Assembly (NCBI GenBank): GCA_026225945.1
Contig: JAMJFZ010000108.1
Coordinates: 124,001 to 188,000, forward strand
DNA: 64,000 bases
From: Cricetomys ansorgei
Taxonomy: Eukaryota; Chordata; Mammalia; Rodentia; Nesomyidae
Reading direction: 5' to 3'
Shown here: positions 34,298 to 49,233 of the stretch, piece by piece
How the letters are laid out: each line of letters opens with the position of its first letter
How positions within the stretch are numbered: the first letter of the stretch is position 1
Translations under genes and position numbers: made by a program
Notes under the pieces: model-generated
The model's database searches: none
What the model was told of the DNA's origin: nothing
Seen by the model: the letters and a program-made list of their open reading frames with translations, nothing else

Positions 34298-36037
34298 TTC
34301 TTCTACTGTAATCAGGGAGCAACTTGACAAAAAGAATGAACACATGACATGAAAATATTATATCTCAAAGCATTTCTCAACCTGGATCCTAGTATTCATC
34401 CTAGAAAACTTGACCTAGGTGGAGTTAAGTAACACCAGATTTAAACTGATTCAACTATTGCAAGAGTCATGTTTTGTATAAAAGCCAAACAAGCAATGAA
34501 ACCTGAAAAAAGCAAACTCTTTCTATTTCATTGATTTGTAATATCCTTTGATCAGTCTCTGAAGGGTTCCAGTTCTATAATTTTTACCATGAGTAATCAC
34601 ACAACATTCAGCTTTTTGATGATACAAATCTTTTAGCTACAATACTCCCAACTCCTTATAATAATAATGGATTTGAAGTTTTTCTTTCAAAATATTGTCT
34701 GGCATGTAGTTGGACTAAGAGTAACCATACAGCTCTTCAAATGGAAGACATTTAAAATGAAAAATAAAAATAAGAAGAGAAGAATAAAACAAAATGAAAG
34801 ATGAAGAAATAAATCTAATTAGGAGTGAATGATATAGATAAAATAATAAAATAATAACAATATATAAAATATAAATGTAACAAATAATGTTTATTTATTA
34901 AATAAATGTATAAAATAAATGAATATATAAAATATAAATATAATTAATAAAATATAAAATGGATAAAATATGAAAATAATAATAAAATAATAAAGGTAAA
35001 AATAGGACATGATAAGGAGGCATGGATGTAGAAAAAAAGAACTGAGGGTAAATGGATGAGTTGACAGTAGGACAGATGATTAGGAATATTGTATTATGTA
35101 GATAGTGGGGTATATGCCAAGAAATGTGCTATGAGTGTATATAGAGAACAGAGAAGGAAACTTGGGATAGTGATCGGGGTTCTGTTAAATTTGGATCTCT
35201 CAGTTTTTCTGCTAGGAAAACAATAAAGGGCCCAGCATGTTCCCTTTTGAAAAGACCCATATGCACTCTTGGGTGACTACTGTTATGCATCTCTGCTAAA
35301 TATGGCCACAATGGGCACCTGGGACTGTGTTTTTATCTCTGCTAGAAAAAGAAATCTATACCTCTGCATGCCTCAAGAGTCTGCACTGGTCACCAGAGTC
35401 ACAATACCTCCAGTTCCAAAGACTATAAGGGACCAGTGCCATGTTCTGAAGGAAACAGACCACCCTCATAGCAAGACCTGAAAAGAAATCCAAAGGAAAG
35501 AGAGCAGTGTGTGCATCACCAAAGACAATTCTGATTCAGGGCAGTATTTCACCTGCAACATCATATGCTTTTAACCTATGTCCATTTAATGTGTCCTCTG
35601 TAGAGACAATTTTCCCAATTCTCTGCCTATTCAAAGACTCCTATGTGGCAACCCACCTACTTCTTTAGGCAATGCTGGAAAATGATATTATCCCCATGTT
35701 GAGGAAGTGCAATGGACTTAGGGTTGAAGATTGTACAGGATTCTCATTTCCAAGGAATATAGACATTGTCTGGTAAGATGGCTCCACCTCAATGAGAGAA
35801 CACATTTCAAAAAATAACTTGAATTCCACTATTACCTGGATGAGCCTGAAGAAGTCTGAAGAACAAATCATTGACACTGGAACCAAAGACAAGACATTCC
35901 AAAATGAAAAGGCAAAATCCTGATTTGTACATGGTATAGGACCCTCAGCTGTCATCATGGCCCCATGTTTAACTGTCAAGGGATTTCAAGGGATTTCCAT
36001 ACACCTTTAACTGATTAATATTAGGTCCCATGCTACT
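34298..36037. repeat. Block A of unit 2
   Basis: Copy of the ancestral ~2-kb segment, starting at the TTCTTCTACTG anchor and ending at the next anchor, TTCTTCTACCTG (36,038). It includes the AT-rich tract at 34,757-35,010. Frames seen in unit 1 are interrupted here: in the 124-codon plus frame, stops occur near 35,225 and 35,250. Confidence 0.75.
34757..35010. repeat. AT-rich low-complexity tract, unit 2
   Basis: Same ATAAAATA/AATAAAT-rich tract as in unit 1, within block A. Confidence 0.85.
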
Positions 36038-38440
36038 CATTCTTCTACCTGCAAATAGAGAGTAGCTTGCCAAGGAGGCAAGCATGACATACCAAGGAGG
36101 AAAAAAGATGCCTGGAAGGCTTTCTCAACTGTGATCACATCATTCCTCCTGGGAATCTAGACCAAGGTGGAGTGAAGTGACCCCAGATTAAAAATGAGTC
36201 AGCTAGCCCAAGAAACATTTTTCCTAGATAAGCCACATAAGCAGTGTAAGTGGACACAAGAAACTCTTCTGATTCACTGAATTTAACCTCCATTGTATAC
36301 CTTCATAGACATCTCTGCTTTTCCTTATTTACACCATGAAGAAAGTCTTAAATGTCTGCTTCCTAAAGCTAGCTGTGGCATATGCCTAATCTACAGACCA
36401 AGGCACAGTGCTCACAAAACCTTGTATTACTTCTGGTTTCTTGCCTAAATATTATGTGACACATAATTTATCCATGATACAGCTATCCTAAGAGAGGACA
36501 TTAAAAAAAATAAAAACAAGGAAAGAAAAGAGGGAAAAAAGCAATGAAGAAAGGAAGAAGCAAAAAGAAACTAAAAAGAGGGAGAAAGGAACATGAATAA
36601 GAAAAGAACAAAGGATAAATGATGGGAAGTAGATAGTCATCTATGTAGGAAAGAAAACAGGGTGAGTGGCAAGAAGGACAGGTAACTGGGAAGGTTTTAC
36701 TTATGTAGTTAATGGTGAATATTCTCCTCTATAGAGTTAACTTTAGGTGAAAAGAAATAATGAGAAAAGAAGAAATGAATGAACAATGAAGTGAATACAA
36801 GTGTTGTGTTAAGATCAAAGAAGGGGGGTTTACTCTAATAATAGTATATTCTCAAAAATGATACTGAGTAATTAGTATTTTTCTTACCTAGGGAAGGCTA
36901 TTTCTTCCACTACAACATTTCTTCCTTTCTGTAGATATTTCTTTAAGACTGTGGTCTGCTGATGTTTCATTTTGCCTATCTATTGTTAGGATTTTCCAAC
37001 ACCGGTTTAGGATGTCATTCATGTCAACTTTTGTTAGAGTGGATAGAAGAATCAGGGTATGTGGGAAGTTTTGGAGAGAAGAAATAGAAGTGGAAAATAT
37101 GATTATCTTAAAATCAGTAAATAAAAGAAAAAACAAACATTGAAGGGAAGAACTGTTATGTTCCCACCTGGATGAGCTTGGGCCAAAATTAGCAGAACAT
37201 GTAGTGTTCCATAAATGAGTTATGGGTGCCTGTGGAGAGCAGAGAAAGCCCCTTGGGACAATGAATGGGGCTGTGTGAATTTGAGATATCTTTGTTTTCC
37301 GCTAGGAAGTCAGGAATGGAGCCCATCAACTCTCCCCCTTTCCCAAGCCCCAAAAGTTAGACTGTAGTATGAACACTCTTTTGCATCCCTTCTAAGCCCC
37401 TTTGTCTCTATGAGGTCAAGAATTCTAGAACAACACTTACGTCAAGAAACTGCACTTTTCACCAGGGTAACCAGACCTTGGGCAGAATGAGCAGTTGGGG
37501 TGTCCTGGAGGAAGCAAACTTCCATTGAATCCAAAGTAAAGTAGTATTTACATTACCATGACAATTATGATTTGGGGTAGCATTTTACCTGGAATGAAAT
37601 AAGACATGCTTCTTATAACATAGGTCCACTTACTGGGACCTCTGCATAACTGCTTACCATAAGAGTCTCAGATGGCAAACCAGTCACTATTTTAGGCATT
37701 TCTGCCAAGTCATGTTTTTCCCATCTAGGTAAATGGTCTTAGGGATGAAGATTGAACAGAATCTCATTCTCAAGGATCAGATATACTGTCTAGTAAAATG
37801 GCATGTCAATCCTAATTTCTTACACATTATGAAAACTGAATGGAAATCCATTCTTAGGTGGATGAGGATACAGAATCCTGAGGTATAATGTCATTTACAC
37901 TGGGCCAAAGTCAGAGCTGAGATGCCCCCAGCATGGAATAACAACTCCTGAATTGTATAGGGTGCAGTACTCGAAGCTGTGGTCTTGGCCCTATTTAAGT
38001 TTTACATACAAAGCAGTCAGTCTTCCCTGGTGGTAATGACACAGTGAACCCACGCACCCAGAAAACATAAATATTAGAAGTTCAAAAAGGCTATAGTAGT
38101 GAAAATACCTACCTCATCCCCCAGAAACCATTCTATGAAATAACTATAGCTTGTGAGAACTAGTACACAATGTCAAACTCCTCTTGTCCTCGATACCTCA
38201 GACGCCCTCAGCTTTCTATACAAAGTTGAAAACCTTGCATGAGAAGATATCCACAGACTACAGCCTATGTTACCAGTGAACTTTGCCTTGGGTGAGAGGT
38301 ACAATTTAGCATCCAGGACTTGTGTCATAGTTTTATTGGAAACATCATAACCAAAGTAGAAATGCAGAAATTCACCAATGCAAAAATGTACAAATAAAAG
38401 TTGTCACAGGATATATTGGAAGCATGCTAATACCCAAACA
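36038..38440. repeat. Block B of unit 2
   Basis: Diverged tandem neighbour of block A, with the purine-rich tract at about 36,500-36,790. The exon-like frame at the 3' part is broken by a 6-bp deletion and a 1-bp insertion relative to unit 1. It ends at the LINE-1 junction. Confidence 0.75.
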
Positions 38441-40115
38441 TTACAAAGATTCAAAAAGTAATCGAATTATATACTCACAAAGCACACCCAATAACACATT
38501 AAAAAGATTATTCACCATGATTGAATAGCCTTGATCCCAGAGAAGAAGGATCGTTCAATATAAGAAAATAAGTCAATGTAATCCACTGCATAAACAAATT
38601 AATAGAAAAAAACTACATGATCATCTCACTACAATGTGGAAAAGCTTTTGATAATATCAAACAACCCTTCAAAAAAACCTTATGGAGAGATTGAGGATAA
38701 AAGGGCCATACCGAAACATAATAAAGGTAAGTAACAGCAATCCTACTGACAACATCAAATTAAATAGAGGAAAATTCAAAGCTATTTCACTAAAATCAGA
38801 AGGATGATCAGGCTGTTCCCTCCATTTATAAATATTGAATACACTACTTAAAGTACTAGCAAGAACAATGAGACACGAGAAGGAGATTAAGGGCATATGA
38901 ATTCACAAGGAAACAGTCAAAGTATCCTTATTTGCAGATGAGATATCATATGTAAGTGACCTCAAAAACTGGATCAGGGAACTCCTATAGCTGGTAAACA
39001 ACTTCTGTGAAATGTCTGGCTACAAGATAAAGTAAAAAAAAATCTGTAGCCCTCCTATATACAAATGACAAATAGAGAGGAAAAGAAATAAGAGAAATAA
39101 TACTCTTCACAATAGATAGAAATAACATAAGGTATCTTTGGCAACTCTAACCAAGCAAGTGAAAGACTTGAATGACAAAATCATTATGTCCTTGAAGAGG
39201 GAATTTGAAGATCTCAAAAGATGGAAAGAAATCCCATGCTCCTGAGTTGGTAAGATTAACATAGTAAAAATGGCCACTGTACTAAAAATAATCTAAGGAC
39301 TCAATGCAATCCCTATCAAAATCCCTATATACTTCTTTAGAGACATTAAAATGGCAATACACTACTTCATATGTAGAAATAAAAACTTTGGATACCTAAA
39401 AAATCCTGAAAAATAAAAGAACTTCTAGAGGTATCAAGATCCCTGATCTTAATCTGAACTACAGAGCCATAGTAATAAAAACTTCATGGTATTGGCACAA
39501 AAACAGACATGATGACCAATGGAACGGAATAAAGGATAGAGATATATATCCACAAACCTATGGATACCTGATCGTTTATGAAGATGCTAGAAAAATACAA
39601 TGACAAAAAGGAAGCAGCTTTAACAAATGGTGTTTGTCTAATTGGATGTCTAAGATACAAGAATGCAAATAGATCCATATCTATTACTGAGTACAAACCT
39701 CAAGTCCAAATGGATCTATGTTCTGAATATAAAAACAGATATACTGAATCTGATTGAAGAGATAGTAGGGAATAGCCTTGAGAGCAGTGGCACAGGAGGC
39801 AACTTTTTAATAGAACATTGAAAGGTCAGGAACAATGATCAAAGATTAATAAGAGGACCTCATGAAACTGAAAAGCTTCTGTAAGGAAAATGACATTGTC
39901 AACAGGGCAAAACAGAAGCCTACAGAATGGGAAGATTTTGACTTCCAATAGAGAGTTAACATACAAAATAAATAAAAAATGCAAGAATCTACATGTCAAC
40001 AAAACAAATAACCCAATTACAAATGGGATGCATGTCTAAACAAAGAATTCACAAAATAGGAACCTCAAATGGCTGAGAAACATATAAAGAAATGTTCAAC
40101 ATCTTTAAGTATCTG
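38440..40115 (+). mobile_element. LINE-1 ORF2 fragment in unit 2
   Basis: Same insertion as at 22,340-24,062, with a short private deletion near 38,470 and many stops. FADE replaces FADD here too (near 38,930). Inactive. Confidence 0.9.
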
Positions 40116-40652
40116 GGATGGCTCTCTAGGGGCAATCAGCTACTGAGTCTATCAGACAGTTTGTGTGGGTGTGGCTTGTAGGTGGTTGAAGGGGTTCAAG
40201 GTTAGAGTAGGGACAGGGATAGGGATGCTTGTTAGGCTCAGGACTTGTGAAGCATAGACCATGGGGTCCTCAATTACACTGCAATGAGACACTTTCCTCC
40301 ATTCTGTGTGCTAGGAGGTTTAGAAAATGCTTCCTCATTCCAAAGGAATGCTCCAGAAACACATGACAATCTGTAACACAGCAGAGAGGACTCAGAAACA
40401 AAATATTGATTTTTGGGCCAGGGACTGGAATCTGTCCCTTTGTGACCAAGCAAGGACATTCTGATTTGGACCTGCCCAGAAATCCTGCTGCAGTCTACTC
40501 TACTCCACACACCAAGGTGATCACTAAAGCTGCCACGACAGACCTGGTTGTCATAACATTGAGTGACCATGGCCACAACCAAGCATTTAGGTAAAGGATT
40601 CCTGACAAGAAGGCTCTCCTAGGCTAACATTTGACACATACACTTTCAAGGG
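40116..40652. repeat. Segment T of unit 2
   Basis: Homologous to 24,063-24,613, slightly shorter near 40,200. Leads into array 1 of unit 3. Confidence 0.8.
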
Positions 40653-43600
40653 ATGTCTGTTCCTTCCAGCTATGATGTCATACATTGGCATCAACTTATT
40701 TATAATATCAGTTTATTATGATTAGGATATCATATTTTACATTGATATTTTTACTTAATATCAACTATGACATCTGTTCCTGGCAATTATAGCATCACAT
40801 CCTTATAATTGGTCAACCAAAACTAATGTCACATCCTTGTTTTGATGATCTCATACATTTACACATTACATTGTGGTTGTTACATCATCATAATAATGAT
40901 GTAATTTTTTTCACACTTTGATATCATATTGATATTTTGATGTCACATCATAGAAATTATGATTTCATGCCCTTCCAATATGTTGTCATTTCATTCCAAT
41001 TATGATGTCATATACTCTTATTATTGGTTTCACATCCACCATGTTTTGGTGTTACTTTGTTCCACTTCTATTGATGGTGACACATAATCCCAATTATGGT
41101 GTCACATGCTTCCTATTGTGATATGTCACTTGCTTCCTAAGCTCCCTTTTACTTGTGTGGTCACAAATTATGTTGAAGGTATCACATCTTCATGATTAAG
41201 ATGTCCTTCCAAATATCCTGTCATATACTTCTTGTTATGATGTCATATATTTACATTGTTGATATCACATCAAAACAATTATAATGTCAGTTTTTTTTTA
41301 ATTTTGCTGTTCTATATATACATTGATGATATCACATTATCTCAACTATGCTGTAATGTCCTTCCAATATTCAAGTAACCTGTCATAATATGATGTCACT
41401 TATTTACCTCGCTGTCACATCATCATGATTATGTGGTTGTTTTCCATAAATTATGCTGTCATTTATTTACACTATTTTGCCCCATAATCCTGATTATAAT
41501 GTCATATCCTTCCAATAAGCACATCCTTTCCTTTCAGTTTTGTCGGATATTTAGGTTGATGGATTACATTGTCACAATTATGATGCCTGTTATTTCAAAT
41601 TATGCTGATACATACTTCATGTTATTATGTCATACATTTTCTGCCCTTTACTATGGCCTATATTTTCATTGATATGATTTTATCACATCACCTCATGCAT
41701 GTAACTTTCTGTTCATTATGTTATTATATATTTTCACTGTTGATGTCACATTATCACAATTATGATGGTAGTTTCTTCACATTATATTACATACTGACAT
41801 AGATGATGTCACATAACCCAAATTATGTTGTCGCATCTTTCTAAATAGCACATCATTTCCTTCCAATTGTGATATAACACACTTACATTAATAATGTCAC
41901 ATCCTCCCAATTATGAAATCAGTTCCTTCCAATTATGCTGCCATACCCTTCTTTTATTATTTCATATGTTTACATTGATGATATCATTGCAATTAAGATG
42001 TTGGTGTCTTTCAATTATGGTGTCACATATTGACAGTGATGATGGTACATGATCCATATTATTCTGCCAATTATCACATCATTTTCCTTCCAATTGTTGT
42101 CGAACATCCTTAACAATGATAGTGTCACATCTCAATAATGATGGCAGTTCTTTCCATTTATGTTGTCATATACTTTATTATGATGTCATATATTTACATT
42201 GTTGTCATCACATCATCTTAATTATGGTATTAGTTTATTCCGATTATGTTGCCATATATTGATATTGAAGGTGTCACATCATGCCAGTTTGATGTAAATT
42301 CCTTCCAAATTTGATGTCACATCCTTATTGGGATGTCATATATTTACATTGTTGATGTAACCTTATCACTATTATGGTGTCAGGTTCTCCCAATTACGGT
42401 GTCATATAGTTACACTGCCAATGATACATAATTCCAATTATCATTTCATATCCTCCAATTATCAAATCATTTCCTAACAATTGAGAAGTCACATACTTGC
42501 ATTGATGTTGTCACATAATTATGTTGACAGCAGTTTCATAAATGCTGTCATTTCTTATTATAATACCATATATTTATATTGTTTGCATAACATCATATTG
42601 ACTGTGATGTGCTTTCTTCTAATAAGGTGTCCTATATTTACATGGTTGATGTCATATCATGATTATGATGTCAGTTTCATCCAATTATGGTGACATATGT
42701 ACAATAATTATACTATTATAATCCATATGAAGATGCTTTATCCTTACAAAATCACATCATTTCCTTCCAATTGTGATGTCACCATGTCATATTGATGGTG
42801 TCACATCATTCAAATTATGATGTAAGTTCTTCCCAATTTTGCTGTCAAATCATTCATATTATATAATACATATACACTGTTGCTTGTCATTACAATTATG
42901 TTTTTTCCTTATAATTTTGTCATACAGCTCATATTATGGACTTATATTTACATGGCTGTAGTCACATCATGATGTGACTTTTATGTCAATATCTTCCAAT
43001 TATAATGTCATATATTTACAACATTCATGTCAAAATTGTTGTCAGTTTCTACCAATCGTGGTATCTTTTAATGTCATTGACGATGTAACATAATCCACAT
43101 TATGTTGTCCTATCCTCCAATTATCATGTCATGTTCTTCTAATTGTGATGTCTAAGATCAACTTTGATAATGTCATGTCATCAGAATTATGATGAAAGTT
43201 CTCTCATTCTTACTATGATGTCATAAAATTACATTGTTTATGTCATATGCTGATTATGCTTTCACATTCTTCATTATCTGAGGTCATATATTTATACTGT
43301 TGAAGGAATATCATGATTATGATGTTCACTTCTTCCAATTATGCTTTCACTTTCCAATTTTGGTGTCATCTATTTATAGCATTGATGTTACAGCATCATA
43401 ATTATGATGTCAGTCCTTCCTAATATGTCATTCCTTAATTTTTTCATGACATATAGTTATGTAGTTGATGTCAAATCATCATGATTGTGATGACAGTTTC
43501 CTCAAATGATGAGGTCATATATTGACATTGATAATTCCACATATTTCCAATTATGTCAGTACCTTCAAAATTCAATGACATTCTTATGTTCAGACATATA

Positions 43601-45060
43601 GGTTTTTTATGCCGTATTTTTGTCACTTTTTATTATTATGTCACATTGATGGTGGAATATCATATCAATTATTGTATAAGTTCCTTGCAAATATCCTGTG
43701 ATACCCTGTTTATTATTTTATATTTACCTTGTTGATATTACAAATTTGCAATTATGTCAGTTCCTTTCATTTATGATGAGATATTTTTACTCTGATGATG
43801 TTACATAATCCACATTATGATGCCATGTCCCTCCAATTATCAGGTGACTTGTTTCCAATTTTGATGTCACATTCTTACATTGATATGGTGGTATAACATC
43901 CCAACTGAGCTGTCAGTTCCTTCCAAATATGGCATATTATTCTTATGATTTTGTCATGTATTTATGTTATTTATTGCACGTCATATTATGATGGTGTCAC
44001 ATAATACTAATTATGTTGGCATGTCTCTCCAATTATCACATTTTTTCTTTCTAACTAGGATATCACATACATAATTTAATAGTGTCATAATATCCCAATT
44101 ATGCTCTCACATCCTTACATTGAATGTGGCACATCATCTCAATTATGATGTCAGTTCATTCCATATCCTTAACAGGTATGTCATATATTTACAATTTTGA
44201 TGTCACATCATCACAATTATGTCTGCTTCTTTGAATTATAATGATGTTTATTTACACTGATGATATCAAATCATCTTAATCATAATGTCAATACCTTACA
44301 AATATAGCATGTCTTTCTTGTGATGTCATATATTTACATTCATGCCACATAATTCGAATATGATGTGAAATCCTTATGATCATGTATTTTTCTTGCAATT
44401 GTTTTATTACTTATATTGATGCTGTTATGCCATTTCAATTATGATGTCAGTTTCATCCAATTATTTTGCCATGTGCTTATGATATCATATATTTTCATTA
44501 TTAACATATCATCAGATGTTAGTTTCTTCAAATTGTGATGTCATTCATTGACACTGATAATCTCCACATGCACCTGATTTTGAGGTTAGTTATTTTCAAA
44601 TATGATGTCATGTATTTACATTGTTTATGTCACAGTATCATTTATGATGTCAGTTTCTTCTGATTATGATGAACATTGCAGATGGTACATAACCCAAATT
44701 AAGTCACATCCTTCCAATTTTCATATTTCCTTTCAATTATGATGTCACTTCTTCAGGTTTATGGTTACACATCACCCCTACTATGATGTCAGTTCCTTCT
44801 ATTCATGCTGTGATAACCTTCTTACTAGGATATCATTTATTTACATTGATGATGTCACATCATCACAATTATGATGTCATTTCTTCTAATTATAATGGCA
44901 TATACTTACATTAATAATGATGTCACATAATACACATTATGATGTCATATACTTCCAATCATCAGGTGATTTCATTCCAATCATGATGACAAATCCAGAC
45001 ATTGATTGTATCACAGGAACAAACTCATGATGTCAGTTCCATTCATTTACGCTGTTGTAT
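40653..45060. repeat. Array 1 of unit 3
   Basis: 22/44-bp module array of about 4.4 kb. Near its start, at about 40,690, it lacks a short TGATGGTGTCACATC block found in the other units. It retains the ~75-bp block (about 44,142-44,217) that units 1 and 4 lack. It carries a 20-bp palindrome at 42,960-42,979. Confidence 0.95.
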
Positions 45061-46336
45061 CCTTCTGTGGTGATGCCAAGTGTAGTGAGGGCTCAGTTTC
45101 ACAAAGTTCCAGTGCTAGGATGACCTTGATTGACCCTTCACTGCCCTTGACAGAAGTTCACTAACACCTTCCACGTATATGCTTTACTGTCAAAGGCCAC
45201 TCACCAAAAGATAGAGTTGGAATGATGTAACAAATGCTGGTGTTAATAAAAATGAAACTAATGGCAGTACCTTGGGAAATACAAATATGCAGAAATTTGA
45301 GTCTTCCTTAGAGTGTAGGACTGAGACATACATTTAGATTATAAATAAATGAAATTAGTAAGCATAAGACAGGAGGTGGAAGAAGAATTATTAAGGAAGA
45401 AACAAACTAGAGAAATTCTAGAAGCTGATGAGCTGAAGCTGGATCATCAGGTTTTCAGATCCAGTTTCAGAAATAAAGAATAAATATAGGCAGGGAGAGA
45501 GATCATGTACTTAATGATAAGCTTGGTATGTTCCTGAAATTAAACAGTTCTAGGAATCCTAATATCCTTTTAACATTTACAGGACTGCAATAAAGATACG
45601 GATTGTATTGAAACAAGAGTTCATGACAGAGTCACAGAAAAGGACATTTTAGTTCAATGAATTGCCTGTTCACCTGAGCAAACATGTCAAATCAGAACTT
45701 TCAGGACTTTTCTGATAGCCTGGAAAGACAAACAGCAGACTGCTTTTGCTTTTTAGAATCAAAGAAAAGGATGGTGGTCTTATGTTAAACAGAACAGAGA
45801 AAGGAAAGAAGAATTTAACAAGGGTCAAAAGTGACTGTTGTTAAAAAGATATGTTTGATGTAACAGGCATTATAATCCATTAAGTCTATGTTCAACTTAA
45901 ACAGAGTCAAACTCAAATAGCATCATCCTCTCTAGGATTTCTTTAACCAAAAGGTTTTATGACACCAATTTTAAGGAGGAAGATGTTGAGTTAAAGAAAA
46001 CTGATTTTATCATAATGTTAGCTTTTAGTTTTGCCAATTTTGCTATTTGCCTGATTTGTTGATTTTCATATACTTATATAATCAGGGAAGACTTTACAAA
46101 AATGACTTCCTGAGGGTATGTAATCTATCATCAATGTCTTAAATGATTTTGTGTAAAAATAAAGCCTTTGACAGTCACAAATTGTCAGAATATGTCAAGC
46201 CATACCGAGATGTGCTTCCTCTCTGTCAGTCTCTTATAAAACAAAACTGAATGGTGTCCTGCATCTAATTCTTCCCTCACCACTCTTTCATCCATCCCCT
46301 TTAAGCTCTGCCCTCACCAAGGCTGGACCTCAGCAG
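45061..46336. other. Spacer S of unit 3
   Basis: Homologous to 29,071-30,343. No conserved frame. Contains the conserved TATA-like segment near its end. Confidence 0.7.
46234..46241 (+). promoter_or_regulatory. TATA-like box upstream of array 2 (unit 3)
   Basis: TTATAAAA in the same context as at 30,242, about 95 bp before array 2. Functional role inferred only. Confidence 0.25.
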
Positions 46337-47413
46337 TTGTGATTATGATAGCATATACTTACAATGTTGATCTGACACCATTAGGATGACGATGGCAGTT
46401 TCTTCTGCATATAATGCCATACCCTTCTTATTAAAATGCTGATGTCACAGAATCCACATTAAGAAGTCATTTCTTTGCAATTATCACATCATTTCCTTCC
46501 AGTTATGAAAACATGTCACATCCTCAAGGTGATGGTTGATGGTGTAATTTCCTTCCATTTTTGCAGAAATATTTCCCTTATTTTGATTTCCTTTCTTTAT
46601 AATGTTGAAGTCCCATTACAGTTGTGATGTCATTTTCTTACAATTGTGATGACAAATGTTTACATTCATGATGTCCTAAAATCCACATTATGATATCAGT
46701 CTTACAATGATCAGATAATTTGTTCCAATAATGATGACCTTTTCTGGCAATACATTTGTCACATCATCCAAATTATATTGTCTATTCTGTCCAATCATGC
46801 TTTCTTGTATTTTTTATTATGGTGACATATATTTACATCATTGACCTCATGTCATCACGATTATGGTGTCCATTTCATACAATGAGTATCGCATATTCTT
46901 AAATTGATGTTAACACATCCCTCTATTTATGATGTCAGTTTCTTTTCATTATGTTATCACATGCTCACGTGGATGATGTCACATTGTTGCTATGCTGTCA
47001 GTTTCTTCCCAATAAGATGTCATTTTTTAGCCCTGGTGATGTCATATAACCCAAATTGTGATATCATATTCTTCCAATTCTCAAATCATTGTCTTCAAAT
47101 TTTGATATCATATTCTTGCATTGACAGTGTCATACCATCCCAAATATTATGAAAACTTCTCCCAATTATGATGTCATCTATAAATTGGGATGTGTATTTA
47201 CATTTTTTGCCCTTACTCCATCACAATTATTATGCCAGTTTTTTCTAATTTTGATGACATATATTTTACATTGATGATGATGTCATGTTGCCCACATTAA
47301 GACGCTCTATCCTTCATTCAATCACATTTTTCTTCTAATTGTAATGACGCAGGCCTAGGTTGTCAGTGTCACATCATCAAAATTGTATCACATATTTACA
47401 TTGTTGATGTCAC
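46337..47413. repeat. Array 2 of unit 3
   Basis: Second 22/44-bp module array, co-linear with 30,344-31,420. Confidence 0.9.
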
Positions 47414-47522
47414 AGAAGACTGCAGTGATCAACAATGGGTCAAGATGTTCAATTCCCAAGGACATAAGAACCAACATATGGTGAAATATAGAGTGTAGTG
47501 GTATGTTGATATGTGAGCTCAC

Positions 47523-47605
47523 CTAGAACAACAAAGTGGCATAATGATTGATGAAATCCCTGCCAGACTTTAGCTGAGGGAACCACTGTCATGGCAAGCA
47601 CCATG
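47523..47605 (-). other. 83-bp exon-like segment, unit 3
   Basis: Same acceptor (CTCTGTTCAG) and donor-like CTAG/GTGAGC as in unit 2. The frame stays open with two amino-acid changes (MVLAMTVV; GFHQSLC). Confidence 0.25.
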
Positions 47606-49180
47606 CTGAACAGAGGAAACCTGACTGTCACTGCTCAGGTGTTTTTACTGATATAGAATTCCTCAAGTGTTCTATTGATTGTACATGCAGAGTATGACCA
47701 AACAAACATCCCCCACATAAATCCAACACTTGCAGACATTACAAGACACCAAGAGGCTGCCCCTCACCCAACATTGCACAAAATTATTGTAAACATAACT
47801 AAAAATAAACCTCCACAACTATGGAGGAATATAAAATATACTTGAGTATAAAATATACAAAGAAAACAACAACAACAAAACGACAAACCTACAGCATCTC
47901 AATTGCTCCCTGCCTGTTGGCTGCTTGACAAGAAATCATGAGAATTTTTCTGGGGTCGTCACGATACCATTGTGATCTCAAAGACAGTCACAATTTAACC
48001 GCGGTGTTAGGGTGTCTCTGATTCTTTTACCTGCTTTTGAGATATTTTACCTCCACTTGTTTTACACATCCAACCTTGATTTCAGTGTTTGTGCCTAGTC
48101 TTATTGCATATTTTTATACTGTATTCTGTTGATATCCTTGTGAGACCTGTTCTTTTCTAATGGGAAATAGAAGACCAGCACAACTCTGAGGGGAGAGGAC
48201 ATGGATAGGTAGAAGGAAAAAAAAACTGATGTCATGATGTATTATTGCATGAAAGAGGAATACAATAAACAAACAAAAATGCTGAGAAGGTGCCACATTA
48301 GAGAAAAGCACCTACCTCATCCAAAAGGCCTAGTTTAAGAAATGAGTTCAAAATCTGGTGAATACATACCCAGTGGAGAACTTACCCATTGTGGATACTT
48401 CTGAAGACCAAGGTTTCCATTCCATAGTGACAATTCATAGGAAACAAGAATTTCTCCACCAAAATTATTTTATCAACTTATACACAACTGTAACCTGTGC
48501 CAGCTGGCATTACTACCTTTACTTCTAATGGCAGATGTGAAATCAAACTTTCATGACTTGAGCAATGGCTTTATTTAAACCAACATATGCTGAAATGAGA
48601 GGTTGTAGCAGATACTGATGTAGAGTTAAACAAAACAAAAACAAAACCAAGAGCAACAGCATCTAAGGTTATACATTCCTGCTGGCTGTATTACAGGGGA
48701 TAATGAGAATCTCATTGGTGTCATGAGGAAATCATTGTGATCTCATACACAGTAACAAGATAATAAACTTTTTAGTATCACACAGTCCCCACTTCCTCAT
48801 GACACTTCACTATAAACTTATTAACTTTTTCAAAAATCACAAGTCTATCTTTGAGTTCTAACTCCTTTTTACTTCTCTTACCAACAATTTAGATAAAAAT
48901 GGGCTCTGTAAAGCACTCAAGTGAATGATGGTATTTCATTGCCAGTCTAGTAGATTCACAGATTCATAGACATATTTCAGATATTCGTGATTGCATATCA
49001 TTAGACTGGAGATGAACACCAATCTGTGTTCTGCCTTCAGATACTTCCCACTCAAAAGGACACATATTCTCTATAACATGCTCTTTTGAATAGCAGAACC
49101 AAAACCCAGTGGAAAGATGCAAAGCAGTGGAGCTAATAGGGTTACAAATATCTCTTCCTGAACAAACACACCAACACTGA

Positions 49181-49181
<1 letters not shown>

Positions 49182-49232
<51 letters not shown>
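49182..49232. repeat. (CA)n microsatellite, unit 3
   Basis: 51 bp of pure AC/CA, expanded relative to unit 2. The poly(Cys/Val) minus-strand frame across it (48,964-49,281) is an artefact. Confidence 0.97.

Positions 49233-49233
<1 letters not shown>

Larger units (their letters stand above)
24614..40652. repeat. Macro-repeat unit 2 (complete)
   Basis: Complete 16,039-bp copy: array 1, spacer S, array 2, region C, block A, block B, LINE-1 and segment T. It aligns co-linearly with unit 3. Confidence 0.95.
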
